A stretch of 64,000 nucleotides of DNA from Sinotaia quadrata (Eukaryota > Mollusca > Gastropoda > Architaenioglossa > Viviparidae), in the NCBI GenBank assembly GCA_028829895.1, contig CM054177.1, positions 73,301,163-73,365,162 of the forward strand, written 5' to 3'. Numbering within the stretch: the first letter of the stretch is position 1; every line of letters starts with the position of its first letter. Shown piece after piece: positions 11,700 through 25,106 of the stretch. The notes beneath the pieces are model-generated. The model did not search any database. It saw only the letters and a list, made by a program, of their open reading frames with translations, and was not told the DNA's origin. The position numbers and the translations under genes were made by a program.

Positions 11700-12500
11700 T
11701 AGAGAAATATAACATACTTGTATGTAATATGCTAAACACTTAACATTGTTTCTAGTGAACGTTTTCATAAAATTATTATGTTGTAATTATGCTGTATGCG
11801 TGTATCTGGCTAATACATACTTTTGCAGGAAAGAGAAGTTGAGACTTGAAAGTAAGCAAGAATGGAGTTAGGAATGAATAAACTGGAAAACTTAACATTT
11901 GTTTCCTGATTATATTTTACAGGGAAGTAGCAACCCTTTTGTTTTCACCAGAATCTCCCAGTTTACTGATTTATAAACCTCTACGACCGTGGTAGATTTG
12001 AGAAGTCTCTCTACCCCCAGTGTGTAAATGTAAGGAAATACTGCACTCTGTTGATGTATGGAGGCAAAGTATGTGCGACAAAATCGTGGAATGTCTGGTG
12101 CAAGGAAGTTACTAGAAATTGCTACATTGTTGTTCTGCTTGAGGGAACTAATACAGCAAGGAGCGCTCAGATAGTTTCGAGAGAATAGCGGCTCCTCAGT
12201 GTTCTACAGCGTGCAAGAGAAACATAGAGAACTGACAATTGATTGTGAACAATAAAATTGTGACTTTGTTACAAAATTTGCAAAGACTATTGTTGCTTCA
12301 TCTTGACAAGGTTATATACAAACTAATTATTGCTATAATCTCTGTAACTCTCATTTCTGTCTCTGATAAGAACAATCCTCTGATATATTGACACTAATCT
12401 GTCAAATTATGTATTACGATATAAGACTGTATTCACTGAAACTATTTAACATAGTTTGTGGAAATATTGATGTCAAATAATTTTTTCATTGTATTTGCTT
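11700..12500. repeat. Dispersed repeat, copy B
   Basis: Second copy of the unit at 10340-11055, in the same orientation. Landmarks are GCTAAACACTTAACATTG near 11730, TTATATTTTACAG near 11910, CTGCTTGAGGGAAC near 12137, and GTGGAAATATTGATGTCAAA near 12458. It is about 80 bp longer than copy A because of indels. Confidence 0.6.
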
Positions 12501-13249
12501 TTTGTATATTTGATTGTTGATTTAATAAATTTATGGTTAAATTTATTGACCTTCTTACATATTTTGATAACGATATATTGAAGAGATACTGGGTGGATGG
12601 GGCTCGCTAAATATAGATTAAAGACAGATTTATCTTCCCCTTTGGTAAGACGTTTTTCACCTATGGAAATATTGTGTGACAGTAAGTGTTTGTCTTTAGT
12701 AACATGGAAGATAGAAAACGTTTACAGCATCCGCATATCCGCCAAGTGAGAGAGACGAGTGGTGTCTTCTAGAGAATTATTAATAACATGAATGAAGATT
12801 CTCATCACTTGTAATTAATTATGGATGATTATTATTAATAATAATAATAACCAATAACTAGGGTGGTGTTGTGTCATGGATATTTTTTTTTATCCATCTT
12901 TAATAAAAGCTACCACCTGTCTTCTACCCCAAACTAATTAATTAATTAGATGCAAGAAGCTGGTTACAAGAAATAACAATATTTATTTAAAAAATAAAAT
13001 ATAACAATCATAAAAGCAATGAAAAACATATCGTTAGTTACAGAGCGAAACTGTGGAATTAGATCCTAATATTATCAAATAGAATGTTCAATGAAAGTCA
13101 GTACTTCATGTAGTATGTGTATGCACTTTAATTAGTAAAGTGATATTCTTCAAAAAAATAGAACTTGTATATTTCACGAAGTATAACTGGCATAGTTCAC
13201 GTAGTGAAATTGAATGCTCTAGGAGACATAACTAGCTTACTCTACACAG

Positions 13250-13535
13250 CAGAGCCGATGTCTAAGTATGCTTGATTTAGGTTCCAAACCCACTTGTAAC
13301 TTTCGCTGATTTCGCAGGCGAACGCCAACGCCAAAGGAGAAGAAAATTTGAATTAGTATTTTGGTAGATTTTCTGGGTGGATTTTTTGCACGGATAGCAG
13401 CCAGCCGCATACTCTTTTCGATTTTCGACTTCCGGTGACTTTTTAGAATGGGCGGACTGTAGCACACGGGACCCAACCTATCTTCCCATCCGACGGACTT
13501 TATACCGCTGAGTCCACCACCTTGTCTAAACTACT
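13250..13535 (-). mobile_element. tRNA-derived SINE
   Basis: Read on the minus strand, GGTGGACTCAGCGGTATAAAG (near 13520-13500) matches a tRNA A box. GGTTGGGTCCCGTGTG (about 13480-13465) matches a B box followed by the usual CCCGTGTG. Spacing is that of a tRNA gene. A tRNA-unrelated body continues to about 13250 and contains a second GTGGGTTTGGAACC block. The minus ORFs here are by-products. Confidence 0.55.
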
Positions 13536-13865
13536 CGTAGTTTTTCACCCTAGCTAGATCGATACCCGTACACTGGAACGTAAGGCATTGACGTAGTCTC
13601 CTAGAACTGGTATAGTTTAGTGTAAGTACCGTGTTTAAATGCTTTATTAAGTGTGAGTGATGTACTTAGTACAACTGTATACAATCGTGGCACTGCCCTA
13701 AATGATCTTTATCTGATCAGATTATACAGTTTGCTGGTAACTGACAGTAATGTAAACGCCTTAAACTCATCGCGATTACTGCTAGAACAGGCATGCTTAC
13801 ACCAACAGTTTAGTGGGAAAGAATTCTTGTATTTGCTCAACTCTACTCTCATCAAAGCTGACTAC

Positions 13866-13866
<1 letters not shown>

Positions 13867-13956
<90 letters not shown>

Positions 13957-13964
13957 GTGTGTGT
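13867..13964. repeat. Compound microsatellite (GAT)n-(GT)n
   Basis: Sixteen or so GAT units switch directly to a GT run with one GC interruption. The Asp-run/Val-Cys ORF across it is an artefact. Confidence 0.95.
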
Positions 13965-14759
13965 AGAGGGGAGGAATGTCGTGGGGTTCAGTTGAAAGCT
14001 ACAGATTGAGGACTACATTCACACCTAACATTCCGTTAAAAAGGCAAAAACAAAGCCAACAGCTGTCTTTGAGGTTCAGCTGTGAGTACGCGCGTAAGAC
14101 CTTTGGAGACCATAGCTTTATTGACGATCCCAGTATAAAATCGAAACTAATTTCTTAGCACAAATGTGAAACTAAAAGAACGCGAACAATTTGGGGAATG
14201 TGTGCAGCCTGGCGGATCGAGACCAGCGCTTGATTAAACAGAAGTGACACAAACACATGCAGAAATTGCAGAAACAAACACTTGAATAAATAGCCTAGAC
14301 ACGAACACGTGAACAAATATGAGCGAGACGAAATAAGTATAAACAGTAATGTAATAACAATGTTGAAGACTTAATAAAGCGCATTGCATACTATTGAACT
14401 TGGAATTCACAAGCTATCCGTACTACTTAATCAACCAACAAAAGATAATATAACAAAACAAAACAGACTGTTTGCAAAATACAACATAACTGTTATGTAT
14501 AGTTACATTTTGCTAATAAATAAATACTTTGATTTCTTTGTATCTCAGCTCAAAAAGTAGCAAACTTCTGGCAGATGGACCCTGATAAGGTCATGAACAC
14601 AGACCGTTCTGCTTATACTTTGCTTTCAGAATGTTGAAGATGCATGATGATGAGCGCAAGCACCTAGCAAGATGCACACGCATGTGAAATCAAACAGGCA
14701 TTTAGGGCTGAAACCAGGCACTGAAGTGTAACAAAGAGAAGAAATAGTGTATCCTTTCT

Positions 14760-15215
14760 CTTATGAACAGGAAGCTAGTGAAGACTGTGAACGGGCAATC
14801 AGAAAAGACTGTAAACAGGCATCCAGTGAATATTGTGAACAGCCAGCAGTAAATGCTGTGAACAGCCAGGCAGAGAAGACTGAACAAGTAGCCAGTGAAG
14901 ACTGACTAGGCAACTAGTAAATACTCTGAACAGATATCCAGTGAAGACTGAGAACAGGTAGCCAGAGAAGACTGTGAACTGATAGCCAGTGAAGACTATG
15001 AGCTGCCAGCCGTGGAAGATTGAACATATAGCCAGCGAATACTGGGAACAAGTATCTAGTTAAGACTATAAATAGGTATCCAGTAAAAACTGTGCACAGG
15101 TAGCCAGTAAAGATTGTGAACAGGTAGTCAGTGAAGAATGTGCACAGATATCCAGTAAAGATTGTGAACAGGTAGCCAGTGAAAGATTGTGAACAGGTAG
15201 ACATTGAAGAATGGA
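14760..15215. repeat. Degenerate 24-bp minisatellite
   Basis: Diverged copies of a unit like GAACAGGTAGCCAGTGAAGA plus CTGT. Because 24 is divisible by three, the minus strand reads as an octapeptide series around FTGYLFTI, giving an ORF at 14914-15306. Repeat-driven openness explains it without assuming a protein. Confidence 0.8.
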
Positions 15216-15309
15216 AAAGAGGAACGACATGAACGGATCTTATTGCTCTTAGAACAATCCTAGCTGCAGTGACTGGAACGTTTGGAAGTTTCTCCAGAAC
15301 ACACAATGA

Positions 15310-16695
15310 GTGACCAAGAGAACATGCAGCTAACGTAGAGAGAGTACTAGTGAATAGATAAAAAGATTAAGTATAAATATAGTCAAACTAAAAATACAGA
15401 ATAAATATCAATCAAAACGAACACATGCCAACATATGATAAAACTATGCATAAATATAACTCATCAGTCGAACACACGTGTAATAAGATGAGATAACAAA
15501 ATTGCATAATTTTCATGTAATTGTCAGTCAGAACATCACATGCATAAATGTCAGCCAAACGAACGTATGCCTGTCAAAATTCAGACAAACAGTGCACTAT
15601 TGACAGCAGGTGAAAAACCTAGACATACAGACATCGACAGTAACGTATTTCTACTGCCACCAACGCAGCAGCTGTAATAATAATATTTTTTTAAAATATA
15701 CATACGTTAATATATTAACGTTAATCTATCAATGCTGCAGCTTGTGACCAACGACAGCGACAACGGCCTTAACAACAACGACAATGTTTTATTAATTAAC
15801 CTCATCTGACTGACTACAGTTTGTGGACTACAACAGTTTTGTACGTGACAACAACACAACATTTAAATACTGCGCAAAACATTGATTCAGTGAATTACGG
15901 TTGTCATTTCTAAGGTCACATATGCTGCTCTATGTGTTAGGGTCAAGACTAACAGAGTAGCGTCCCTTGAGACGTCTGACCGGTATTCGAGGAAGGCAGA
16001 AAGATCGATATTTATGTGTACGATACAAGGAAGGGTTACGAAATGAAGAAATATGTGTCGCCTTTAAACAAAAAACAAATAAAAATAATCCTTCCTGATT
16101 CACCTCCATTCCCAGAGGGCCCCTATGAAATTATGAAACTAATTAAAATAATAAGATCAAGCATTATAATTTTCATGAGTTCATACTATCGATGTATTTA
16201 AAATAAACACATTATTTTGAATTGATGTTCTATGTCGGATTTTGAGTTTAGTTGATGAGTCACGGATCCAGCAAGGAAAGAGAATGTTTACATATTTACT
16301 TAGTTTTAAAAAACTGAAACATGACAGTCCGTTGATTATTGTGCATATAAACAGATTTGGAAATTTATTTCACTTTGATGGCTATTACAATATTTTAAAA
16401 AAATTGTATGCTGTGCCTGTGTCGCGACATTAATTCGGGAAGTAGGTCAGATCTCTAGTTAACATCACGTGACTTTCAATTTAGAACACATACGCTGTAG
16501 TAAAATTATAGCAAGTCTTTTATGAACTCAGTTCAAAAGTCCTTCTCGATAATGATCTGTTTGCTCTATCAACAAACAGCTGAAAGGCGTCTTTGAGGCT
16601 AAATATCTTACATTTCTGTGGAATTGGTTGATCTCGGGGCAATTTTCCAGACCAGTGATTTCGGACAGCTGTTTAATGAAACTCTCTAACTGAAA
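15310..16695. other. AT-rich non-coding stretch
   Basis: No gene, RNA or array is supportable here. Two ORFs of about 60 residues (16016-16201, 16242-16433) lack recognisable features. Confidence 0.4.
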
Positions 16696-16699
16696 ACAC

Positions 16700-16790
16700 G
16701 TGTGAGTGTCTGTGGGGATGGGGCGGGGCGTGGTACTGCTCGTGTAAGAGGTCCTAGATTCGATTCCAGCTCGGGGTGAAAAATTTAACG
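16700..16790 (+). mobile_element. tRNA-derived SINE fragment
   Basis: AGGTCCTAGATTCGATTCCA at 16750-16769 matches the B box and flanks of tRNA-type SINEs (consensus GGTTCGANTCC). The upstream GGGGCGTGGTACTGCTCG occupies the A-box position but matches less well. The minus ORF through it gives a peptide typical of translated SINE heads. Confidence 0.45.
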
Positions 16791-17287
16791 GGTGATTCAA
16801 TCGCTCCGCAGTTCAATTTAGGCGAAGGCTTAACCTTCTGGTCCGTGGAATTGAAGCGTCTGGTGTTCTACATGCCGGCAGCAAAACTTGTTGTTAAAAA
16901 TCGGAAAGAGTTGGGTGGGAGTCAGTCACTGCCTTGGAGAAACTGCATAGCAGAAATCAGTCTTCCAAGCTGTCAAAAAGTTTCACTTTTCAAAACTTGG
17001 TACTATATATTATTTCTTGTCAGAACTCATATTTCTCTTTATCTCTCTCAGTTGATGGCATTCCATCTTTTCTTTACAGAATTAAAATCTCTTTTTCTCC
17101 TCTCTCCCTTTCTCTTTTAACTCATGCCACTATGATCAAATCGTTTCCAGAACTTCAGTCTTTTATTCTCCCCCCCATTCCTCTCCACCCAATGACATTA
17201 CTTTTTTCTTTATATAGCTTAATTATCTGCTTCTCTATCTTTCTACCCCTGGCCCTGAATCACTTCTCTTCAGCACTTACATTTCGT

Positions 17288-17351
<64 letters not shown>
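17288..17351. repeat. (CT)n microsatellite
   Basis: Uninterrupted CT run of about 30 units. It lies within a long pyrimidine-rich patch (about 17020-17430) that produces a Leu/Ser/Phe-rich ORF with no coding value. Confidence 0.95.
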
Positions 17352-17354
<3 letters not shown>

Positions 17355-18524
17355 GATATCTCTCCTTTCTAGGTCCCAAATCTTTTCTACCTCTGTCTCT
17401 GTTTCTACCAGTATATCTCTCCTTTTCAGAACTTAAAACAGTTTTAATTTTAGCTTTTTCGCCTGTCTGCAAAATTAGTGAAAACCACATCAGACGTTCA
17501 TGTGAATTAGATCCACGATCAGTTCCATTTTTAATTTATTAATTGTCTCTAATCTCTCTTTAACAATTAAAAAAATGTCACCCGCTGCTTGTCGACTTTT
17601 GTCAAATTGATTAACCGAGTAAAGTCTGTTACTGATTTTTGTGCGTTATTAAAAGAAAATGAGAAACTTGACTAGGAAATACATAAAATCCAGACTCATC
17701 AATGTCCAATCAGAGATTTTCAGAATTAATTTAGTAAACATAGTCAGGAGCGAGTAAAGGAGCCTTAGCTTTCCATCGTGAAACGGCGAGAGTAAAAAAA
17801 ATTAAAATTAAAAAATAAACAATAACAATACATTCTTCGACACAGGCACAAAACACAACTACAGCCAAAAGCAAGTAAAAATGACAAGAAGACGAGAAGA
17901 AGAAGGAACAAACGTTAATATTTGTTTTCTTTCTAAATTTGTAAACGGCATGATTGTTTTTATTTTCCAAGGTCAAATTGCTGTCAAGATTCGGCACATC
18001 TGTCGCCAAGCCTATTGCTAGGCCGAGACTCACTCACAACAAACGCAGGACCCAATGTCATTACCCATTTTCGAATAACCCGACCGGCTTACCGCTGTTG
18101 TATGCTAACCTCAGACTGGAGAAATGAAACAAGTAAATCTGACAGCAGCCGATATCTCTAAGGCAACTAGTTATAGTCTATGTCGTGCTGCCGTTCCGAT
18201 CTTGTTCCACGAATTTCATTCGAGACCAAACAAATCATTTTCAGGCTGACAGTGTTCGTTCCAGGTTATACTGTAATTAGCTTTCATGTCCTTCCTCTTG
18301 AGAATCAGAGAGTCGCTTCCCTTTGCTTTTGTCATGAAGAGGTACTAGTAAATTTACACAGAAATAAGTACGTTACATACGCACCTATTACAAAATGAAT
18401 GCAACAGCGCGCACGAGTGTGTGTGTGTTGTGTGAGAGAGAGAGGGAGGAGGGAGAGATGAGGGAGATAATACTCACAAAAATAGTAAGCATAATACCTG
18501 GAAGTGAAAAAAAAATAGTTCCAG

Positions 18525-19295
18525 ACAACTGCTCAAAGAGCTCCAGACTACAGTCTAAAGAAATCAAGTCGGGAGTTTAATTAAAGAAGTCATGGAAACC
18601 TAATAACATTAAAAAGTCTAAAAGTATTTCAATCAATAATCTTGATATTTCCAAACAGACTAAAAATTCCAAGCAGCAGTCTAAATATTTCCAAACAAGA
18701 AACAGTCTAAAGAATTTCAAACATAAATCTGAAAAGTACTAAAAGCAGCAAATCTTTAAAGAACTCGTAAAACTAGTCAAGATAGAGATCCAGCCAATAC
18801 CTTAAAATGTTCCGAACAAAACAATCTAAAGAATTTCAGACAACAGTCTAAAAACGCTCCAAAAAAATTGTTTAAAAAAACAACAGATAACTGTCTGAAA
18901 ACACTCCAAACAACAGTCTAAAACATTCCAGGTAACAGATATAAAAAAACTCCCGACGACTGTCTAAAAACCGAGACAGCTTTCTTTAAAAATAAAACAA
19001 AACAACAACTTCAGACAGTTAAACAGTCTAAAGAAATTTAGACATTCTTAAGAGCTTCGGCAACAGCTCATCGAACTCCCGACAATATTCTAAAGAGTTT
19101 CAGACAACACCCAATGAACTACCGACAGTTTTGTAAGAGCACCTGTCAATAGTTTAATGAACTCCTGACAACATTGTAAAGCTCTCCAGACAACAGTCTA
19201 AAGAACTCTAGATAACAGCGTAAAGAACTCCAGACAGCACTCTAAAATGCTCTAGACAACAGCGTAATGAACTCCAGCCAACAAAGAGCTTTCTC
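18525..19295. repeat. Degenerate minisatellite based on CAGACAACAGTCTAAA
   Basis: Some thirty diverged copies of a unit of about 20-30 bp resembling CAGACAACAGTCTAAAGAAC with CTC at the junction. Spacing drifts, as in an old array degraded by indels. Confidence 0.75.
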
Positions 19296-20812
19296 TCCAC
19301 TATTTAAGAACCTTCAGGCTTCAAAAAAAAAAAAGTTGAACAGAAGGAGCGGACAGACTTCAACAGAATGAACACAGGAACGAACGCTTTCGCCTAATTT
19401 CAGTTAGATGCATAGATTTCATAAACGAGCAGAGCTAGAGAAACTGTGGTTTGTTGTTGCCCATTCGGATTTATCTGTATTCTGCGAACCCAATGAACGA
19501 ATCTAATTAAATGGGGGAGGGGGCGGGTGTGTGTGTGGGGGTTGTCTGCTCTTTCCAGTGATGGCTTTATAAAATCGGGGGCTAAATTTGTTCTCTCTTC
19601 CTCTCTGATTTCTAGATCACTCCGAATTAGGTCACCGAGATATGACATCAAGTACGCAGTTAGTTAAATACTTTTTTTGTTTGCTGTAATTGAAAGGCAG
19701 ACATAGTTCCGATATTATGATAAACACGGGTTCAAAGTCTAGCTGTCTGACATCATTTCATGTGCTGTTTCCGTTCGACGCTTTATGTAAATGGTGCGTG
19801 TTTCATTTCTTTTTTCTTTTATATTGCGACTGTGCACTACATTATCAAATAATTTATGCAATCTGTTTTCCACTGACTTCATTACCAAAGCCCACTAGTT
19901 ATATCGAGTAGAGGCAATGGAGCGTGACGTATACCTGGGTATTACCAAGAATTTACAAGGTAGGTGACATTTTTCTATCTCGCCATTAACTATCCATCAA
20001 CTTCCCTTCGCATTAATCCATTAATATCTATAACCATTCATTAATCCATCCTTCCATATCACCACCGATATATCTGTCTATTTATGCGCATTCCTACCCA
20101 CTTTTCGCTTCCATCTCTCCCTCCTTCCATCCATCCAACCATTTAACCTCCTTTCTATTTATCCATGAAGAGTTGTATAATGCTACCTTTCTCGTGCTTT
20201 CTGCGTTTTTAAATTGCGGAGATTCGACTGTGTAATGCTGTTTTAAAACAGCTAATACTTATTTCCATCCACAATTTAGATTATTGTGTAAAATAATCAT
20301 ATAAATATTACAATATGAGCCTACACTAGAATTACTCCTAACAATACACTAGCAATAATGCAGGAGTAAAGAGTTTAACAATTGATATTAAAATGTATTA
20401 TATATTATGTGATTATGCACTGTAAACATTTATGAACTCTAATTCTGAACTCTAATTGTAACTGTTGAACTATTCGCTTATGTAACAATGCTCTCGTATG
20501 CTATTTCTTGTTAAAAACAGTTATTGTTGATGCATAGACCACTTATGTCAGCGTGACTCACTTACACGTTACATGTTGTAGTCTGGCGCGCCTGTATTTA
20601 CTTATCCTGGATGTATGTATCGGGGACGGGGGGAGGGGGGGGGGCTCGAGCTGTCTTCTAGAACTCTTCTATTCTACATTATCTATCGTTCATCTTTCTA
20701 ACACATTTGGCCAGCTAGAAGATGTGTTTTGTGAATTAGCCTAAAGTTATAGGCGGCCGGAGTGGTGGAGAATTAACATCTTTCCTATTTCCCAGCAAAA
20801 CGTCACAACATG

Positions 20813-21126
20813 CAACACTCCAAACAGGATCACAGTTATTTATAAACACAAGCAACGCCCTAAACAGGATCCCTGCTAGTTATAAACAAGAGCAACACCC
20901 CAAACAGTATCGCAGCTAGTTATAAACACAAGCAATTCTCCAAGCAGGATCGCAGCTAGTTATATATACAAGAAACACTCCAAACAGGATCACAGTTAGT
21001 TATAAACACTCCAGACAGGATCAGAGATAGTATGAATCTAAGTAACACTCCAAACAGGGTCACAGGTAGTTTTATAAACACAAGCAACATTTCAAACAGG
21101 GCCAGAGCTAGTTATAAACAGTAGCA
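20813..21126. repeat. 40-bp minisatellite, about 8 copies
   Basis: The unit runs ACACTCCAAACAGGATCACA then GTTAGTTATAAACACAAGCA. Copies differ by a few bases each, and one is shortened by several bases. Confidence 0.9.
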
Positions 21127-21249
21127 CAGTCTGTGTAACAATCATGCAGCCGCTTTCTAACAACCGTTAACCTACATTGTAACACACTTTAACATGGGTT
21201 TAATTTATATAAGCGCATGTGAACGTAAAAGGACACACATATAAATTAA

Positions 21250-21435
21250 ATTATATATGTACCTAAGTGTGTTAGTTGTTTTGTTTGTTTGTATTATATA
21301 TGTACCTATGTGTGTTAGTTGTTTTGTTTGTTTGTATTATATATGTACCTATGTGTGTTAGTTGTTTTGTTTGTTTGTATTATATATGTACCTATGTGTG
21401 TTAGTTGTTTTGTTTGTTTGTATTATATATGTATA
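21250..21435. repeat. 43-bp minisatellite, 4 copies
   Basis: The unit is TATATATGTACCTATGTGTG followed by TTAGTTGTTTTGTTTGTTTGTAT. TGTACCT starts at 21258, 21301, 21344 and 21387. Only one base differs in the first copy, so expansion is recent. Confidence 0.93.
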
Positions 21436-21439
21436 GGCC

Positions 21440-22920
21440 GATGCATGCAAGTGCCTGTGTTTTCATGAGAAAGAGAGGGAGAAGGGGAGAATGAAAGAGA
21501 GAAAATGGAATAAACTAAGAGAGAGAAAGAGAGAGATGAGTTAGCAAGAATAAAAAAGAATAATAAAAAGGATAGATAGATAGATAGATAGAAAAGTCAA
21601 CAGATAGATGAACAAACATAAACAGAAGGATAGAGAAATAGAAAAAGAGAAATTAGCTAGAGAGATTGAAAGACCGAGAGATAAATAAACGGCTAGACAG
21701 CACATGAAGACAATGAATGTATCTGATTCGAAATTCGCATGATGAGAGAAGCAGAAGAATACAAGTGCGAATGTGAAAAAGTAACTGTTTTCAGTTTCGA
21801 GATTACGCTCGATAAATGCCCTACATCCACCGACTGAACACACGGCAACTTTGTCCGCTGAAGCAAACATAAAAATGCGTGACCCAGAAGTAAATAAAAC
21901 ACGAAAACAACACAAAACAAGACTTGAAGAACTGCTTTCATTTATCTTATACCGTTTAACGCCCGACAACCACCAACGCCGATAAAATCAGCACATTTAT
22001 TGTTAGCGTCATGCTCATCTGATCTCACCTTCAATGTAGTTTATTGTAGTCTACTGATTATCATTTTTTTTTCAAACTGAGAGTTTACTGTTTCATTTCT
22101 ATTATTTATTTTTATTGTTTTTCTTTTATTTATGCAAGGAAGGCAAGCGGTGAATCAAGCAAATCTCATCGGAAAGTTTTTGCCTGAGTAGATTTCCCCA
22201 ATTCTCGGGAAGAGGTAACCGTCTGAAAATCCTCGCACGCAGAGAAATAAGGGAAATAACTCTCTCGTAGTGAGAGTTGAAACAATTGCTGATCTGTTGA
22301 AAATCAACTGAATCACACATTTTCAAAATTAAATAAAGAATATGCAAGGAGTAAACATTCATTTTAAACTTATTTACTTTGAAAGAAAACTATTTATGCT
22401 GCAAAACATCTTTTTTGTGTGTGTGTGTTGGTTGATAGGTGAAACATGCCAAGTGATAAAAAGGTCATTTTTAAAAATGTAATTCTTTTTTTTTTTTTTG
22501 GTGTGTGTGAGGAAGTGTCCCTGAAATTTACCATGCAAAAGTTGCGTTTTCTTTAGAAAACTACCAGCATACTAGAATTCAAGTATTTTAACGTTCGGCA
22601 GCAGTTTGTATCTAATACGTGCCACCTATGGGGGCGGGGGCTTGGGTACGGAGCGGTCCGCCTGGTAAAAGAGAGAAAGCTAAGTTCCTCCAAGGCCAAG
22701 AAGAATTTCATAACGTCTGTTCCACGAAATTCTCTTGCAGATCTTAGAAGTGCATCAAAGTTAACCAACATACACAAACAAAATCCGTTTGCGCTGCTTT
22801 ATGGATATCGTCCGTTGTTATGTTAAGTTATTTTGTTTTTCTGAAAAGTGTTGATGTAATTAGGCTCACGAAAAGAGATGTCAAACGATACATACTGCAT
22901 GTCCTTTTTCTTTTATCACT
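21440..22920. other. Non-coding with GA/GATA-rich patch
   Basis: 21470-21670 is purine-rich with (GATA)n at 21574-21590. Minus ORFs at 22126-22362 and 22553-22777 look slightly protein-like but have no family match or supporting splice structure. Confidence 0.35.
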
Positions 22921-22924
22921 TCAC

Positions 22925-23075
22925 ATCTGGTATTGTTTTACTTTACAAACAAGTTTTCTATTATTGTTTTACTTTACAAACAAGTTTTCTGTTACTGTTT
23001 TACTTTATCAAGAAATTTTTTGTTATAAACAAGTTTTCTATTATTGTTTTACTTTGCAAACAAGTTTTCTGATAT
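22925..23075. repeat. Degenerate 28-bp minisatellite
   Basis: About five copies of TATTGTTTTACTTTACAAAC with AAGTTTTC, the middle ones diverged. Confidence 0.8.
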
Positions 23076-23341
23076 TTTTTTCTTTAAACTGATATGATCT
23101 TCACATTGTATATACATTCGTCCGGCTCTTCTTCAATAATTTTTTCTACAGAAGAAAAGTTTTTCATTGCGAAATTATTTTTTCTTCCCGCGGATCTCCC
23201 CCACCTTCAGTTTATGAAGTCGCAAATTCGTACTGGACTACTTTGCGCGACAGCAGCCAGAACCTATCATAGATTAGTTAATGAATCAGTTTTGTTTCCT
23301 GTTAGTTTTATTATCTAGTTAATGGTAGGGCATATGCAAAT

Positions 23342-23345
<4 letters not shown>

Positions 23346-23381
<36 letters not shown>
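23346..23381. repeat. (CA)n microsatellite
   Basis: Uninterrupted CA run of about 18 units. Confidence 0.95.
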
Positions 23382-23384
<3 letters not shown>

Positions 23385-23529
23385 CAAATAAACACGCACA
23401 CAGGTCACATAACCCTTAATGCTATTTTTGATTATGTATTGATGCAGAACTGCTTGCTATTGATCGTGTTGAGGTCAAACATTACGGATGTACAGCTGCT
23501 ACCACCCATCATGCTGACGTCGCACATGT

Positions 23530-24097
23530 AACGGCGCATAGTTCTACACATTTAACGGTCCATAGTTCATTGTTTCACTATCGTGTTGACGTCACACACA
23601 TTTAACGGCGCATAGTTCATTGTTTCACTATCGTGTTGACGTCACACACATTTAACGGTCCATAGTTCATTGTTTCACTATCGTGTTGACGTCACACACA
23701 TTTAACGGTCCATAGTTCGTTTCACTATCGTGTTGACGTCACACACATTTAACTGTATATAGTTTATTGTTTCACTATCGTGTTGACGTCACACACATTT
23801 AACTGTGTATAGTTTATTGTTTCACTTTCGTGTTGACGTCATACACATTTAACTGTGTATAGTTTATTGTTTCACTATCGTGTTGACGTCACACACATTT
23901 AACTGTGTATAGTTTATTGTTTCACTTTCGTGTTGACGTCACACACATTTAACTGTGTATAGTTTATTGTTTCACTATCGTGTTGACGTCATACACATTT
24001 AACTGTGTATAGTTTATTGTTTCACTATTGTGTTGACGTCATACACATTTAACTGTGTATAGTTTATTGTTTCACTATTGTGTTGACGTCACACACA
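23530..24097. repeat. 50-bp minisatellite carrying CRE palindromes
   Basis: The unit is TGTTGACGTCACACACATTT then AAC-GT-TATAGTTTATTGTTTCACTATCG. Period is 50 bp, with one 47-bp copy. Eleven copies hold a perfect TGACGTCA, starting at 23587, 23637, 23687, 23734, 23784, 23834, 23884, 23934, 23984, 24034 and 24084. The octamer is conserved in every full copy, although other bases vary (CGGTCCATAGTTCAT in early copies, CTGTGTATAGTTTAT in later ones). Confidence 0.93.
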
Positions 24098-24800
24098 TCT
24101 GGAGCCGAGCTGTTTGCTGTCGTCGAAGCGATGTCGTTTGCTAACGACTGTGGCATTAATATGGTTGAAGGTGATGTTTGTCTTACAATGCACATGGGAA
24201 TAAGTTAGCAAAAGAGCTGCAAAAGCACAAAAGTACAAAAAGAAAATAATAATAATTCAAGATAATTTTGTGCAGCTGGGCTTTGAATGCCATGCGCGGC
24301 GCGTTGGGTTGCAAGTGCAGATGTAACACAAGTGCCCTGTGTTTTGAGTGCGCGAACTGTATTGATGTGTCATAATGTGTGGACATGTCACGTACGAGAA
24401 TAGGGTTATAGCAAAGCAGTGACTAAGAATATGTACATCAGGCTACATTTTGTTTTGTTATGTATTTACTTCATTAACGGAACATTGACATTCTGTATCC
24501 CAGGTTACATTTTGTTTTCATACAAAGGGTGTATTTGGGTGGACGGGAGTGCGTTTTTAAATTGATGGCTAACATTCTAGTCAACGCATAATACTTACCC
24601 TTTTCGTTCTGTTATTTCACCTACACAACTTACATCTTATAATAACAGTTGGCGAGACAAAAATAAATCCTGCAAAGAAAATTAATAGAACCAAAACCAA
24701 CAATACAAACAAAACGAAAATGACTATACAAAAGAAAGAAAGAAATGAAAAACGGCTCAACTAAATGTTACTTCAGTTTTAATATTATTACTACTAACAC

Positions 24801-24919
<119 letters not shown>

Positions 24920-25069
24920 ATACACTCTTCCGAACGCACACTAGCAATGAAATACACCCTCTTCTAATACATTACAAAAATGTAATACTTGTATAAAACA
25001 CACTCTAATAACATAATTACTTTTCCCTACTGAAAGCCCTCTGACCTCTCTGTCCGTCTCTCTTTCTCT

Positions 25070-25072
25070 CCC

Positions 25073-25106
<34 letters not shown>

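Noticed and set aside
13780..13995. Asp-run and Val-Cys ORF
   Set aside because: Translation of the (GAT)n-(GT)n microsatellite.
14914..15306. 130-codon minus ORF with octapeptide repeats
   Set aside because: It follows from a degenerate 24-bp minisatellite; there is no start context, splice signal or flanking coding sequence.
16934..17542. 202-codon + ORF
   Set aside because: It is held open by a pyrimidine-rich tract and (CT)n; composition is Leu/Ser/Phe throughout, with no domain or splice support.
19715..19745. GGGTTCAAAGTC as a tRNA B box
   Set aside because: No A box at tRNA spacing and no cloverleaf could be folded by eye.
22126..22777. Two minus ORFs with slightly protein-like composition
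   Set aside because: No homology recognised, no matching splice phases between them, and the + strand is not informative; not enough to call exons.
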